From Zymoseptoria tritici IPO323 (lineage: Eukaryota > Ascomycota > Dothideomycetes > Mycosphaerellales > Mycosphaerellaceae): DNA of 64,000 nt. The notes below the pieces were generated by a model. The model made no database searches and was not told where the DNA came from. It saw only the letters and a program-made list of their open reading frames with translations. How positions within the stretch are numbered: the stretch's first letter is position 1; every line of letters begins with the position of its first letter. Positions 1 through 11,888 of this stretch are shown here, piece after piece. A program made the position numbers and the translations under genes. Where the stretch lies: contig NC_018213.1 of assembly GCF_000219625.1 (NCBI RefSeq), positions 2,474,055 through 2,538,054 on the forward strand, in the 5' to 3' direction.

Positions 1-180
1 CTCATCGACCGAGGCGTCGCGATTATTGTGAATTTGTCTAGCGTCCGGACTGTTTATCGTTGGATAAAAAGACCCCTGCAAGGGCCAATATCAACGTCTC
101 CTTTCGATCCATCACCACTCATCCTCCTTCTTTCATCTTCTTCTGGTGGACTCAATGCTCGATTCATAATACCCAGCAAC

Positions 181-1986
181 ATGTCCAGCGACACTGTATC
201 CTCTTCAGCGCGAGGAGCCGGGTTCCTCATCCTCCTACAAATCTCCTCCCGGGCCCTCACGTTCGCCCTCAATCAAGTACTACTGCGCTTCCTCTCCCCA
301 GCACTCCTCGGTGCATCGGTTCAACTGGAACTCTACATCATCTCCGCGCATCACTTTGCCCGAGAAAGTCTTCGCGTGGCATGTCAGCGTCAGCCGGAAG
401 GAGGTATTCAAGCAGCCATTAACCTTTCCTATCTGGCGATTGCTGGAGGCTGTCCGATTGCGTTATTCCTCGCACAATGGTATCTGAGTACCAGCTATCC
501 GGATGTGCCATATTTCGTTGAAGCTCTGCGGATCTGCGAGCTGGCTGCAATTGTGGAACTCTTCTCGGAACCAGCATTTGTTGCTGTGCAGCAAAACATG
601 CTCTACAAGACTCGAGCGGCAGCAGAAGCATCGGCTGTTGTTGTGAAAACATTCACCACTGCAGCCATCGTCTTCTGGGGCCAGCACAAGGATATTGAGC
701 TAGGAGTGCTCCCATTTGCTGCCGGCGAGCTGGCGTATTGTTCCATTCTCACTCTCGTCTACTTGTGGCAGACTGTGCCTGTAGCACGGCTGCAGAAGTT
801 CTCTCTTTTGCCGCGCGTGTTCAGCTCGAGGTGTGTCGAATTGCCGCCTCTCACAGTAAGCTTATTTCTGATTTCATTTGCAGCTCTGAGAATCAGTTTG
901 TCCTTGGTCTCTTTTCCAAACCCCTGCTGAACCTCTCCGTCTCACTGTACATTCAGTCCGGCATCAAGTATGTTCTGACCCAGGGAGATGTCATTGTCAG
1001 CACGGCACTTGCCTCTCTTGAAGATCAAGGAATGTATGCATTGTCTGCCAATTACGGCGGGCTGATCGCGAGAATGGTCTTTCGTCCGATCGAGGACAGC
1101 ACAAGAAACATGTTCGCGAAGCTCTGCGCCCCTACCACTACTGTAGAAAGTGAGAACAAGAAATCGGACACGAAATCGGACAAGACATCGAAGAATACGG
1201 CATCGAACGTAGCGCAGCCAACCGCCTCTCTCGCTCAGGCTGCCACGATTCTCAGGGACATCCTCCGCATCTACACAATATTCTCGCTCATCGCCTTCGC
1301 CGTGGGACCATCTGCAGCACCGCTTCTGCTGCAACTCGTAGCAGGATCACGCTGGTCAGCATCTGGAGCCGGAGAAGTGCTCGGAACATACTGCTATTGC
1401 ATACCGCTCCTTGCAATCAACGGCGTCAGCGAAGCCTTCGTCGCAGCTACCGCATCGACCAAGGACCTTCACTGGCAAAGCATCTGGATGGGAGCTTTCT
1501 CGGCAGGTTTCGCGGCCAGCGCATACATTTTCTTGCGAGTGCTCGAGCTCGGCGCGAATGGCCTCGTGTGGGCGAATTGCGTCAATATGGGACTACGCAT
1601 TGTGTTCAATTTTTTCTTTGTTTCTTCGTACTTCAAGAGGAACGGACAGGTTGGTCACCGCCATACGGCACGTTCGCAGACATGCGACAGAACACTTTCT
1701 AACAGACTTGGCAGGACTTCAATCTTGTCGACATACTTCCCAATCCTTATGCGATAGCAGCAACGGCAGTCGTACCAAGCTTACTTGCCCGGTCCGGCAG
1801 CCTAACTGCCCAATACGGCTTGCTCGGAGATCTCGTGCGTGTTGGCGGTGTGGGTGCGGCATTCGCGTTGTTCGTGTGAGTTCTGTGCGTTGTGATCCAA
1901 AGGACTACGCAGACTGACAACAATCTTCCAGCGTTGCAACAGAGCGTCGTTTCTTGCTAGATTGCGTGCGAAGAGTCCGATCATAG
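181..1986 (+). CDS. RFT1: RFT1-family glycolipid scramblase/flippase-like ER membrane protein
   Basis: Member of the RFT1 family, ER multi-span proteins needed for N-glycosylation and linked to Man5GlcNAc2-PP-dolichol translocation. I read four exons, 181-830, 884-1649, 1715-1875 and 1932-1986, giving 543 residues, close to the usual family length. Introns of 53, 65 and 56 bp have GT-AG ends, and the second carries a CTAAC branch-like site. The family N-terminus is visible: a first helix ending in ISSRALTFALNQ, then FLSPALLGASVQLELY and FARESLRVACQRQ. Later parts include QGDVIVSTALASLEDQGMYA and a paired-helix C-terminal half. A Lys/Ser/Asp-rich cytosolic loop lies near residues 300-330. The ATG at 181 was chosen because the family starts there and upstream codons are not family-like. 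The last small exon is the least certain; without that splice the frame stops at 1879. Confidence 0.9.
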
Positions 1987-2382
1987 TGCTCGCAGTTCAG
2001 TCGTGAACAGTTGCTGAACGAAAAGAATCGAAGAGTACGTGCAATCCCAAGATGCACCCTCATTTGCTCCCGAAAATCATTTCACTGTCAACCTTGGGAC
2101 GGCACTCCGTGTCTCTCTTCACCCAAGCCTTAACACCAAGTCTTCACATACGTCTCCAATATATCCTGCATTGGAGCTCGTTTCTGGCTCGCTACCAAAG
2201 GCGCATCACAGTCAAATTGGCTCTTTTGATTGGGTCGTATTCGATAGACTGAACCTTCGGGCTGAATCCGGCCAGTATTCGGTCAGCCAAGCTTCGACGA
2301 TCATACAACCTTCGGCTCATCGACCGAGGGAACCTTTCTTCACCGTCTCAAGAAATTCTTCTTCGTTTGCTTTCGAAGTGGA

Positions 2383-2388
2383 TATAAA
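2383..2388 (+). promoter_or_regulatory. TATA box of the secreted Cys-rich gene
   Basis: TATAAA lies about 135 bp before the ATG at 2520, in the 1987-2519 spacer downstream of RFT1. I see no other gene in that spacer. Confidence 0.45.
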
Positions 2389-2519
2389 ACTCCATCGGCG
2401 TCGCGGAAACAGGAAAAGAACGAGCGACGCCCTCAGCTCACCCACCATGACATAGTACTGACACATACCTCTCACGCAATCAGGACCACACGATTGTAAG
2501 CTTCGCAAAGCCTGGCGTC

Positions 2520-3200
2520 ATGGTGAAGCTACTGCCACTGGGCCTGACACTATTCCTGAACGCTCGGACGATGGCTGCATCAGCACAAACGGACTGTTTC
2601 ACAGGCAGTCTTGCGGACTTCGCTTCCGTTGCCAACTACAGTCCAGCGGAAGCATTCTGCGCCGAAGTACACCCCGAAGCATTCGAAAATCGAACGGTCT
2701 GCTCGTCGACCTCTGCCGCAAGCAAGCGCTATGTCAACACCATCGAATCCCGGCACTTCGACACCAACTCAGATGACTGGGACCAGGTCCAACGATCCAC
2801 CTACGAACAATTGACCCACCAAGACCCTCCCACCTTCGAGAAAGTATGCAAATGCATTGGACTATCCAGCAATGCTCTGACCAAGACAGCCACCTGCTCC
2901 TCCTCAGCGTACTGCGACACCGAGACCGAAACCTGCAAGTCCAAACGTAACTGCCACAATCCCGCCCGCTGCGATGCATCCAGCGTGTGCCTGAACGAGA
3001 ACTCCCAGACCTGCTTCTGCCATCCAGATACTGACGATGCAGAGTCCGGGTACTGCATGGGAGGCGGTCCGGTTGACGAGGAATGCCCGGATGTGTATGA
3101 AGACTGCACCTCGAATTCAGACTGCGGAGGCGAGAGAGTCTGCATTTATGCTTGTTGTCGTGAGGAGCCGTTCTGCGTTAATTTGGGGTATTATGGGTGA
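2520..3200 (+). CDS. Secreted cysteine-rich protein
   Basis: A single-exon ORF of 226 residues. Residues 1-22 form a plausible signal peptide (hydrophobic LLPLGLTLFLNA core, small residues before AQ). The mature part holds about 20 cysteines, dense in the second half (residues ~110-218), with clusters such as CKC, CFC and ACC that suggest several disulfide-bonded knots. One NRT sequon is present at about residue 57. There are no membrane segments after the signal. The small, Cys-rich, secreted profile is that of apoplastic or effector-like fungal proteins, but I recognise no named domain and assign no function. A TATA box lies upstream. Even cysteine count and a stop immediately after YYG suggest a complete protein. 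Confidence 0.75.
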   Translation: MVKLLPLGLTLFLNARTMAASAQTDCFTGSLADFASVANYSPAEAFCAEVHPEAFENRTVCSSTSAASKRYVNTIESRHFDTNSDDWDQVQRSTYEQLTHQDPPTFEKVCKCIGLSSNALTKTATCSSSAYCDTETETCKSKRNCHNPARCDASSVCLNENSQTCFCHPDTDDAESGYCMGGGPVDEECPDVYEDCTSNSDCGGERVCIYACCREEPFCVNLGYYG

Positions 3201-3709
3201 GAATTACAGAGCTCCGTTGAGGCTGTTCAGGAAGCATATGCAGAAGAAAGGACGATTTGAGATGAATCCGTCCTGAACGAAGCTCACGACCACTTTCGCA
3301 CACGAAAGATGAAAGACGAACATGGTATGAGGCACCGAACTCCTCCCTTTCCCTGAACCGGACTAGATACACCCCCGAGCAGCACGGTCGCCGGATGTGC
3401 TTCAGCATTTATCCGGCCCAGCCTTTTAGACTGCGCGGACTCGCCATATGCCCGATACCATATCTGATCTGGCATAGTAAGGCTACTCTCGACCCTTGGA
3501 GTATTCTTCTCCACAAGAAACACGCTATTTCGGGCGCAACGTATACCGGTATTCTTGGCACCGAACCCAATGGTTGGAGCACTTCCCACGGTACCACAGC
3601 TCCAAATTTTTCACCATCCTGCGCGGGTTGCAGATCGTCGACATTCAAAAGGATATACTTCCCGCACACTGCTCTCGCAAGGACTTCTCCCCCTTCTCTC
3701 CCTTCTGTG

Positions 3710-4938
3710 ATGGGATTCGAACACTTCCCTTGGATCTCCCGCTGGCTTGAGGAAGAACGTGGATCTCGACTCACTTCACTTTCCCCCCCGTCCCCAACAC
3801 CAGAGGAGCGTGCTAACCATCGCGCGCAACGTCGAAGCGCCATCGCCTTCTTCGACCCATCGATGCCGGACTCGGCCACCATCGCCGCCAGTACTGCCGG
3901 TCCGATTCGCAGAATGCAGCACTCCAGCCTGTACAACCGTGTCGCACGTCCCGTTGTCGCTCCTTTGAGTCTGATCGAAGACTACGACGAGGCCTACGCC
4001 AGTGCTAATCCTGGAGAGCTGCCGCCTCGTCTCTACGAGCGCGTCACCCGCCGCGAGCGCCAGTTGACCTATAAACCCGGGCAGAAGATCACTTTCATGA
4101 CTCTGCCGCCTGAGATTCGTAAGGACCCTCCGAGGGCAGAAGACTTGCAGCGGTCCGAGATTGTACCTCTCGAATCACGCCAGCAGATCTCCCTCTGTCC
4201 TTAAGCTCACCACATGCGGACTCTTGCTAACCCTTCCACCCTTGCGTCTCAGGCAATCACATCTACGACTTCGCCTACGCCCAGTCCGCATCCACTCCCC
4301 TCAAAGACCTCAAACTCCCGCGATCCCTTCGCGTACCCGGCATCTTCACCGAAGCCATCTCCTTCTTCTTCGCCAACACGCCCGTCAGCATGGCCTTCCG
4401 ATCGAACTGGTGTGTTCGTTACCAGCACTTGCACACGCCAACACACATCCGCTACCCCAGCACTGGTATCGTCAAGCTCCCGAGCCTTCTGCGCCGCAAC
4501 ATGCGCATTCCAGAGCAAGCGGTGCGATTCCGCGAGTTGAAGTTCGACGTCCAGTGCGCTTGCTGCTCGCATGCCAAGACCGTGTGTATGATGGGATTTA
4601 GAGTTGTGGCGTATGGGTCGGAGGACGCTTCGGGGTCGATGAAAGGGTGGAGGATCGAGGCGAAGCCGATTTCGGTGATTGTGGAGGTGGAAGAGTTCTG
4701 GGGACATTTGTATGACAAGGTGGTGATTGGGGTGGACATGATGATGGGGGTGGCTTTGCAGCAGGCGAGGATGATTGAGCTGAGGGAGGGCTTCAATGGG
4801 TTCTCGGTGCGTGATATCCAGGATTTGGCGATGTGTTTCCGGGACGAGTCGGAGAATCCAAGGCCGTTGGTGTTGCAGGAGGGGGAGGTGGTGGAAGAGT
4901 GGGATGATCAGGAGGCGGCGTATTTGCTGGATGTTTGA
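3710..4938 (+). CDS. F-box-like (LPPEIRN-x-IYD) fungal hypothetical protein
   Basis: Two exons, 3710-4118 and 4253-4938, joined by a 134-bp GT-AG intron with a CTAAC site, give 364 residues. The splice restores the motif TLPPEIRNHIYDFAY, the short F-box-like element that opens a very common class of fungal proteins of unknown role. Those proteins usually have the motif near the N-terminus; here it begins near residue 130, after a Ser/Pro-rich leader. The start at 3710 gives MGFEHFPW; an in-frame extension back to 3395 exists but looks non-coding. The C-terminal half contains a paired-cysteine stretch (CACCSHAK) and an acidic end. If the motif acts as an F-box it would bind Skp1 in an SCF ligase; that is inference from family similarity only. 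Confidence 0.75.
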
Positions 4939-4984
4939 GGGGATCAGACCTGGTGTGGTGTTGGAGGGCCGGAAATTGCGGCCT

Positions 4985-6167
4985 TCATGTTTTGGTCTGG
5001 TAGAAGACGTCGCCTTTCATCATGATTCTTGCGGTTCGATGGAGTAGAGCACTAATAATCTTGCCGTTTTCGAATACGCTTCCGACTTCCACCTTGCCGC
5101 TGGCGTGGGCTACGACGATAGATTCTTTGCCTTCAGAGTTGACGGCGGTCATCGCTGGGATCGTTCCTGGTATCCTGCACGCGGCGCCTGTTGTCGTCAG
5201 CATATTGACAACAATCGATAGGAAACGCAGAACACTCACCCAGGTTCAGTGCCAGCGTCAACGGCACAGCTTTATGCGGCTGCTGCATACTCAACGCTCG
5301 ACACACGATATGCGTCCCGTCCGCAACGGCATCAGGAGTCGGCTTCGACACAAGCACAACCTTCGGCACACTCTGCACATCCGGATCCAGTCCCATCATT
5401 CGTGTCCCTTCCCGCCGAATGAGCTCCAGTCTCTCCATGACATCGACTCTTTCCTCGAGCATAGCAGGCTTGATGTCTCCAGGTACACCGACATCCTCCG
5501 CCCTGACAAAGATACCAGGATTGGCTACGTCCACCAGGCTCGCTTGAATCGTCTCTCCATCTGGAAGCACCAGCGTGTCCACCGCATTGCCCGTCGGCAA
5601 AACTCTGCCAGTCTTCGCACCGCCCGGATCACGGAACTGCAGCGTAATCCGAGAACCCGTACCGGGCACGCCATCGATGCTGTAATCGCCGACTGGATCG
5701 TAGACTCCATCGGATGAGATGTCGAAGGTGACATGTACTACCTTAGAAGTGTTCGTGTTGAAGATCTTCACGGTGACTCTCTTTCCTTCATTCTCTCCCT
5801 CCACTTCATATTGCACAATATGCTGCAACATCCCTTCGTCAGCAGCCCACGGCGCAACGATAGCTGACATATTCCCGCAATTTCCCGCCATGTCCAGGTC
5901 GCCATCGCGGATGCCAACCTGCACAAACGTGTAGTCCAAGTCCACATCTTCCCGGTCTGACTTGGCTACTATGCAGATTTTCGATGTGGACGAGATGCCG
6001 GAACCGATACCATCTAGCTGACGACCATAAGGGTCTGGAGAGCCCACGGCTGCGGAGAGAATGGGTTGCCAGTCTTTGATGTCTGTGGGAAGGTGGTGTC
6101 GGTGGATGAGCAGGCCATTGGAGGTGCCGCTGCGGACGAAAGAGGCGGGAAAAGAGGATGTTGCCAT
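4985..6167 (-). CDS. PrpF-family (DUF453) isomerase, methylaconitate/oxalomesaconate type
   Basis: Two exons on the minus strand, 6167-5240 and 5187-4985, with a 52-bp intron, giving 376 residues (PrpF proteins are near 390). The family opening, RSGTSNGLLIHRHHLP, replaces the usual GGTSKG. The second hallmark DMAGNCGNMSAIVAPWA is intact, and NTNTSKVVHVTF and QFRDPGGAKTGRVLPTG follow. PrpF enzymes are two-domain diaminopimelate-epimerase-fold isomerases of tricarboxylic acids, such as 2-methylaconitate in propionate catabolism or 4-oxalomesaconate in gallate catabolism. The substrate cannot be read from sequence. It ends 46 bp from the convergent gene at 4938. The C-terminal exon (residues ~310-376) matches the expected end domain, which supports the splice. 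Confidence 0.85.
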
Positions 6168-6679
6168 TTTTGAGTGTAATTTGGAGGCTTCGAAGAGGGA
6201 GCGGTTCTAAGTCTGGGAAATGGGATGGGATCTAGGATGAAGCGGACGGAAAGTCCTGGCGCTGGAGAGCAAAGCTCGCCATACTGAGGCAGTGGACATC
6301 GTCTCTCGTTCATCAGAGCATCCTGTGTCGAAACTTTATGGTGATTCTGTAAGCTGTATTCGCTGGCGATGTCGGACATAATGTTGATCGGATCGGAAAG
6401 GTGAGGAAGGTGAACCCCTGGACATATTCCACGGGGAAGGTTGAGCCGGAGAAACTCTCGGGTGCACTTGCTTCGTCTGGGACTGCCTGAATAGGAAATA
6501 TGTTCTAGCAAGATGAAAACACAAACGACTCAGACGAACAGTGTGCTAGAAGGATCTCAGCGGGCACGAGAGACTCTGATGTGAAGCTCTTGGTAACGAT
6601 TCGACGATCCAAGTCAGTTCGAGATGCGTGATGCATGGAGCAAACAGCCTCATTCAATGTCTTCGTGACTTCAAGACCC

Positions 6680-6685
6680 TATATA
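6680..6685 (+). promoter_or_regulatory. TATA-like box setting the start of the Gag-like gene
   Basis: TATATA lies 67 bp before the ATG at 6752. Transcription would then begin near 6710, downstream of the earlier in-frame ATG at 6635, so 6752 is the better start. Confidence 0.35.
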
Positions 6686-6751
6686 TTCCCAGCTTCACTT
6701 CCCAACGCGGTCCAGTCTCCCAATCCACCGAACGTACCTCGGCTACCCAAA

Positions 6752-7330
6752 ATGAACGCCCCACCAACCTACATTCCCCCTCTGACCGGCCCCTCCAACT
6801 TCCCCCTCTGGCGCCTCCAGATGAAGGAAATCCTCCAACCACGCGGTCTCCAACCCTACGTAGACGGCACCATGCCCTGTCCTTATCGCCCGGCAGGCCT
6901 CCACAACGCAACCTTCGAGAAGACGATCGATTATTCGCTCTGGGCGAAAGCCGATGGCCGAACGAAAGAAGTGCTTATTAGGCACGTCCATCCGTCGATC
7001 GCTACAGCGGTGGGGAAAATGCCGAGCGCGAGACTGACCATGGTGTTGCTGGAGCTGTACTGCACCAATACTCTGCAGGATGAGGGCGGACTTCGATTCG
7101 GAAACAGCGTCAACCCGCTGGATGTGCTTCGTCAGCGAGGCGAGGCGGTGAAGGAAGGGAGGAAGGAGCCGTGGCCTGGTGTGGAGCTCGTTGCGATCAG
7201 AGAGGGGAGGAAGTGGGTCAGCAAGCCGGCTGGAGAGGTTGTTGCAGAGAAGGAGCTGAGCTTGCAGATCTATGAGGCTGGGTCGTGGCATGGGCGGCAG
7301 AAGGGGTTGGCTGAGGAGATGGAGGAATGA
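6752..7330 (+). CDS. Small retrotransposon-Gag-like (UBN2/DUF4219-type) protein
   Basis: A single exon of 192 residues. The N-terminus (PPLTGPSNFPLWRLQMKEIL, then LQPYVDGTMPCP) has the layout of the N-terminal domain of Ty1/copia Gag polyproteins, L-x-G-x-NF-x-W-x-x-x-M-x-x-x-L-x-x-x-L-x-x-Y-x-x-G-x-x-P. The next section (LWAKADGRTKEVLIRHVHPSIA) also follows that pattern. There is no CCHC zinc knuckle, protease or reverse transcriptase, and the sequence is free of the RIP-type decay seen in the repeats of this window. It could be a domesticated Gag fragment or a host gene sharing the fold. It lies between the PrpF gene and an ML-like gene with no LTRs visible nearby. Confidence 0.6.
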   Translation: MNAPPTYIPPLTGPSNFPLWRLQMKEILQPRGLQPYVDGTMPCPYRPAGLHNATFEKTIDYSLWAKADGRTKEVLIRHVHPSIATAVGKMPSARLTMVLLELYCTNTLQDEGGLRFGNSVNPLDVLRQRGEAVKEGRKEPWPGVELVAIREGRKWVSKPAGEVVAEKELSLQIYEAGSWHGRQKGLAEEMEE

Positions 7331-7422
7331 GTCGCTTCGCGAAAAGTGTCGAAGGTCGAGTCGTTGTATTTGCGCCATCCGACTTCAGGACATGCAACAA
7401 TGCATCATGGCTGAGCACTCAA

Positions 7423-8044
7423 TCAGTCGTCCTTCATTTTCACCGCCGCCGGTCCATCGCCATGTCCATGTAACCACTGCGACACTTCCAGTGCGAACAG
7501 ACATTCGCCGTCCGGTAGCCTCGCGTCGAACTTGCAAGTGTACATTCCGCTGCGCATGGTTTCGCCAAAGGTGCACATCGCGTCTGCAACGATGTCTTGT
7601 CTATTCCCGACGAGAAGCTGATCCTGGACGCCGCCGTCGGCCCAATCGCGAAAGATAAGATGCATTCCAGCGCCATGAATTGAACGGAGAGAAACAGTAA
7701 ATGTCTCCGAAGAGACTTCGCCATTCGCAAAGTTGCCTTCCATGGTGCATTTGATCGTAGCGTCCGCGAGGACCGCATCGTCAACTTGGGCGCCAGGCTT
7801 CCGGGCGTTTCGAGGAGCGACTTCGCCCTGCATGAACACGAAGAAGCGACGATCCCTAAGCAGTCAGATCAGCGAAGGTCTGTCTCATGGTCTCGCAACT
7901 TCATCAGAGAGCTGCGTACAATGGAGAGGGCGTGGGAACGATGTCTAGGCGTATGATGCTGAAGATTTGGTTGGCTTCTGGAACAGGCCCATAGAATGCA
8001 TCGTTGTTCCCTGGCACCTTGATCTTCTGCTGAATGTCAGTCAT
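7423..8044 (-). CDS. Small beta-sandwich-type hypothetical protein, possibly ML-like
   Basis: Two exons on the minus strand, 8044-7920 and 7855-7423, separated by a 64-bp intron, give 185 residues beginning MTDIQQKIKVPGNN. The ATG was chosen because the coding frame runs back to it unbroken and the sequence upstream is non-coding with a TATA-like TATA near 8141. The layout resembles MD-2-related lipid-recognition (ML) proteins: an early LDIVPTPSP strand, a middle IKCTMEG stretch, and MRSGMYTCKFDARLPDG close to the C-terminus. ML proteins bind lipids or sterols. There is no signal peptide here, unlike NPC2, and cysteines are few, so the assignment is weak. The start is divergent from SEC24, with about 635 bp between them. 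Confidence 0.65.
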
Positions 8045-8679
8045 GGCGAGAAGTTGCCGCTCGTTATTTTGTTCTCCACGTCCAGAAGCCTCAACGATTC
8101 AAGTAAAGATAAGGCGGGAGGAAGAGATCTAGCTTGTATATGCAGTGCCGCCTCGTGTCATCTGCGCGGTTCCTGAGCGGCACAGTCCTTACCATGTGCT
8201 GCAATGAGCCAATGGTTTGCCGCTGAGGACACATATTCCTACTTTTGCATCATCGAGGTATATGCAAGGCGAAAGGCCTATAACAAGCCTCTCTGCGTCA
8301 TTATTTGACCGGCGCTCCTGGCCAGCTTGATGAAAGCTTGCAAATGCCTTGTCGATAAGAGGTGATGTCGGGAAAGGCTGATCAAAGTGGTGGAACTTGA
8401 AGGAGGTGGGGCAAGCAATGGCCAAAAGTCGAAGTTTGGGGCCATTTGGTTGTATTTGTGAACGCGCGTGGTGGGCAGGTCTTTTGTTGGAGTCTCGTTC
8501 CAATTCAACTTTGCGTTGACCGTCTTCTCCTATTGACTGATGCGTTGTTGAGGAAGCTGAACAGCTCCGCTCCAAAGAATCCCGTTCTCTCTCGCCTACG
8601 ATATATGAAGATGCTGGCATGACACGTGTATGAGACTTGAGCCTCACCAAACCGCGAATCCCCGTACCTGTCGAGCCAG

Positions 8680-11600
8680 ATGTCCTTTCAGATGAGCAGT
8701 CCGGCTGCTTCGCCATTTGGGAACCCGAACGACAATCGACCGAAACCGAACCGAAACGCTTCTGCTCTTCATCCTCAAGTCGCTCCATCTCCGAGAGGAT
8801 ACCAGCAAGGTGTTGCAACGCCGAACAATCCTGCTGGAGAGAGCTATTTCCCGAATCAAGCCAATATGGCTTACCAGCAGCCAGGCTACGGCCAGCAACC
8901 TGGCATGGGACAGCAATCGCAACAATCTCAATTCCAGGGACAATACAATGGACAGCCGGATGTTGGTGGCATGACTCAACAAATGGGCCAGATGGGCATG
9001 GATGGAAGGGCACTCACACCGCAGCCAGGCCGGAGGAGAAAAGACAGACATGCACATCATCAGATTGACACGCCAGTGGGAGGAGCACAACAAGGCTTTG
9101 GAGGAGCACCAGGAGGTCAATTCGTCAATGGGCAGGCGCAACAGCCAGGCGTAGATGCAGCCAATGCGCCGTGGCAGCAGACACCACAGCCATGGCAATC
9201 GCAACAACTCGCGCCGCCTGGTGGCCAGCCACAGCCTGCGCATATTCCTCCAGCAGGCACGCCGATAAGTATGGGCGCCGGTCAGCAGCCAGGTCCAGGA
9301 GGAGCCACCCAAGGACGAGTCAATCCGGACCAGATCCCGAGCGTGCCACTCAGTCGCGACACGGCAGCGGAGTATTACAAAACTTCAGTTTATCCTACGA
9401 TGGAGCAGCGTCTACCTCCGCCCGCCGTCGCTCCGATTGTCGCGTTTGACCAAGGCAATTCCGCACCCAAGCATGCCCGATTGACATTGAACTGCATACC
9501 AAACTCGCAAGAGCAACTGGCAACGACTGGCATCCCACTCGGTGTTGTCGTGCAACCACTTGCGAAACAGGCAGAAGGCGAGACCGCGATTCCCGTTCTG
9601 GACTTCGGCGAGACTGGACCGCCACGATGCAGACGATGCAGAGCCTATGTCAATCCATTTATGGTCTTCTCGAACGGCGGGAACCGCATGACTTGCAATC
9701 TTTGTGGTCACCCTAACGAGGTGGCTCCAGAGTATTTCGCCCCTACGGACCCATCTGGTATGCGCGTTGATCGGCAAGCTCGACCGGAGTTGCTGCTGGG
9801 ATCGTGCGAGTTCTTGGTCCCAAAGGAGTACTGGTCGAAACCACCAGTTGGAATGCGGTATCTCTTCCTTCTGGATGTCAGCGCTGAGAGCTGTGCTCGT
9901 GGATTCTTGAAAGCAATGTGTGATGGCATACTGGCAGCGCTGTACGGCGACGACCTCGAAGTTGACACCGCAGAAAACGGGGAGTCAGAAAACGAGGAGA
10001 AGCCTCCTCGACCGACCAAAGTTCCAGCGGGTGCAAAAGTCGGCTTCATCACCTTTGACAGGGAGATCCACTTCTACAACGTCGGTAAGGAGTTGGCTGC
10101 ACCGCAACAGCTCGTGATGCCAGACCTGGAGGATCCATTTTCGCCGATATCGACCGAATTTCTTTTCGTCGATCCCGGCCAAAGCAAGTCCAATATTGTC
10201 AAATTGGTCTCTCAACTACCTGGAATGTTCGAGGCGATCAGACATGCAGAGCCGGCTCTTCTACCATCACTGACAGCCGCTTTGACTGCGCTTGGCGAGA
10301 CCGGCGGCAAAATCATCTGCAGCTTGGGTAGTTTGCCGACATTTGGACCTGGCCGGCTTACAGTCCGCGACAAGGGAATGCAGACATCAACCAACGATCA
10401 CCCAGAGCAAGAAAAAGTGCTACTCCGGACGGAGAACCAAAGCTTCAAGAAATTGCAGGCAGATATGGTCAAGGCTGGTGTGGGTGTCGACTTCTTTCTC
10501 ACATCACCAGCGGGCGGCTACCTTGACATCGCCACTGTTGGCACGGTCGCGGAGAAGACCGGCGGCGAGACCTTCTACTTCCCGAACTGGGCGTATCCCC
10601 GAGACATCCTCAGACTCCAGAAGGAGATCAGCCATACCGTGCAACGAGACCAAGGGTACGCAGCGCTGATGAAGGTGCGATGCAGCAATGGCCTCCAGAT
10701 CGCAAATTACAGTGGCAACTTCACACAGCATACGTTCGGCGCAGATCTCGAAATGGGATCTGTGACCGAGGACAGCGCCATGTCCGTGACCTTCACCTAC
10801 GATGGCAAGCTGGAGCCTCGCCACGATGCCCACTTCCAGTCCGCCCTGCTCTATACCACCACTTCCGGTCAACGACGAGTACGATGCACGAACGTGGTCG
10901 CCACTGTCTGCGAGAATGCCCGTGACAGCATGCGCTTCGTTGATCAAGACGCAGTTCTCTCCGTCCTCGCCAAAGAAGCTGCTTCCCGCGTGCCCGACCG
11001 ATCCCTCGCCGAGACACGCCAGTGGCTGCAAGACAAGACGACAGAAATCCTCGCCGCCTACAGAAGAAACCATGCCGGTATCCACCCTCCAGGCCAACTC
11101 GTCATGCCGGAGAACCTCAAAGAATTCGCCATGTACGTTCTCGGCCTCCAGAAGTCCCGTGCCCTCAAAGGCGGCAAAGAACCTTCCGATCGCCGCATAT
11201 ACGAACTTCGCACTCTCAAGGGCATGGGTGCTGGAGAGCTAAGTCTTTACCTCTACCCTCGTATCCTCGCACTACACAACCTCGATCCATCCGAAGGTTT
11301 CGCCGACGACAATGGACACCTGAAGATGCCACAAGGCGTGCGCGCCAGCTTTGCGAATATCGAAGAAGGCGGCGCATATCTCGTTGACAACGGTCAAATG
11401 CTCATACTCTGGCTGCACCAAGCTGTCAACCCGAACTTACTTGAAGATCTCTTTGGCGAGGGTCTCGATGCGCTTGACAAGCTGGATGCGAATCTCAACG
11501 CTTTGCCCGTGCTGGACACGCACCTCAACGCTCAGGTTCGGAACATTATGCTTGCACTCGAGCAGGGTACTGGCACCGGTCGTGGGTCGAAGGGTTTGGC

Positions 11601-11888
11601 GATCCAGCTTGCAAGACAAGGTCTCGATGGCGCAGAGTTCGAATTCGCGAGGTTGCTTTATGAGGATCGTAATGGCGAGGCGAGTAGTTATGTCGACTGG
11701 CTAGTGATGTTGCATCGCGGCGTGGGCACAGAGGTAAGTTTTTGACACACCGTTTCTTCCCTACGAGATGGGATAGCTGACACATATCGCAGTTGAGCGG
11801 ACAGAAAGCTTCCAAGGGCGAAAAGTCTTCGGCGTTTACGGATACCATCTCGAGTATCACGAGTAATGTGCCGTCGTGGAATAAGTAG
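8680..11888 (+). CDS. SEC24: COPII coat subunit Sec24
   Basis: Two exons, 8680-11733 and 11793-11888, with a 59-bp intron near the 3' end; 1,049 residues. Sec24 is the cargo-binding subunit of the inner COPII coat on ER exit sites, acting with Sec23 and Sar1. The first ~230 residues are a Gln/Pro/Gly-rich low-complexity region. A zinc finger follows at about residues 312-340 (CRRC ... CNLC). The trunk domain begins at RPELLLGSCEFLVPKEYW, the beta-sandwich region includes RVRCTNVVATVC, and the C-terminal gelsolin-like region includes GGAYLVDNGQMLILWLH. The final exon ends in ITSNVPSWNK. The ATG at 8692 is an equally possible start. The long minus-strand ORFs over its N-terminal region are shadows of its repetitive codons. 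Confidence 0.95.

Noticed and set aside
8189..9312. Long minus-strand ORFs across the SEC24 5' region
   Set aside because: They mirror the Gln/Pro-rich N-terminal repeats of SEC24 and lack protein character.
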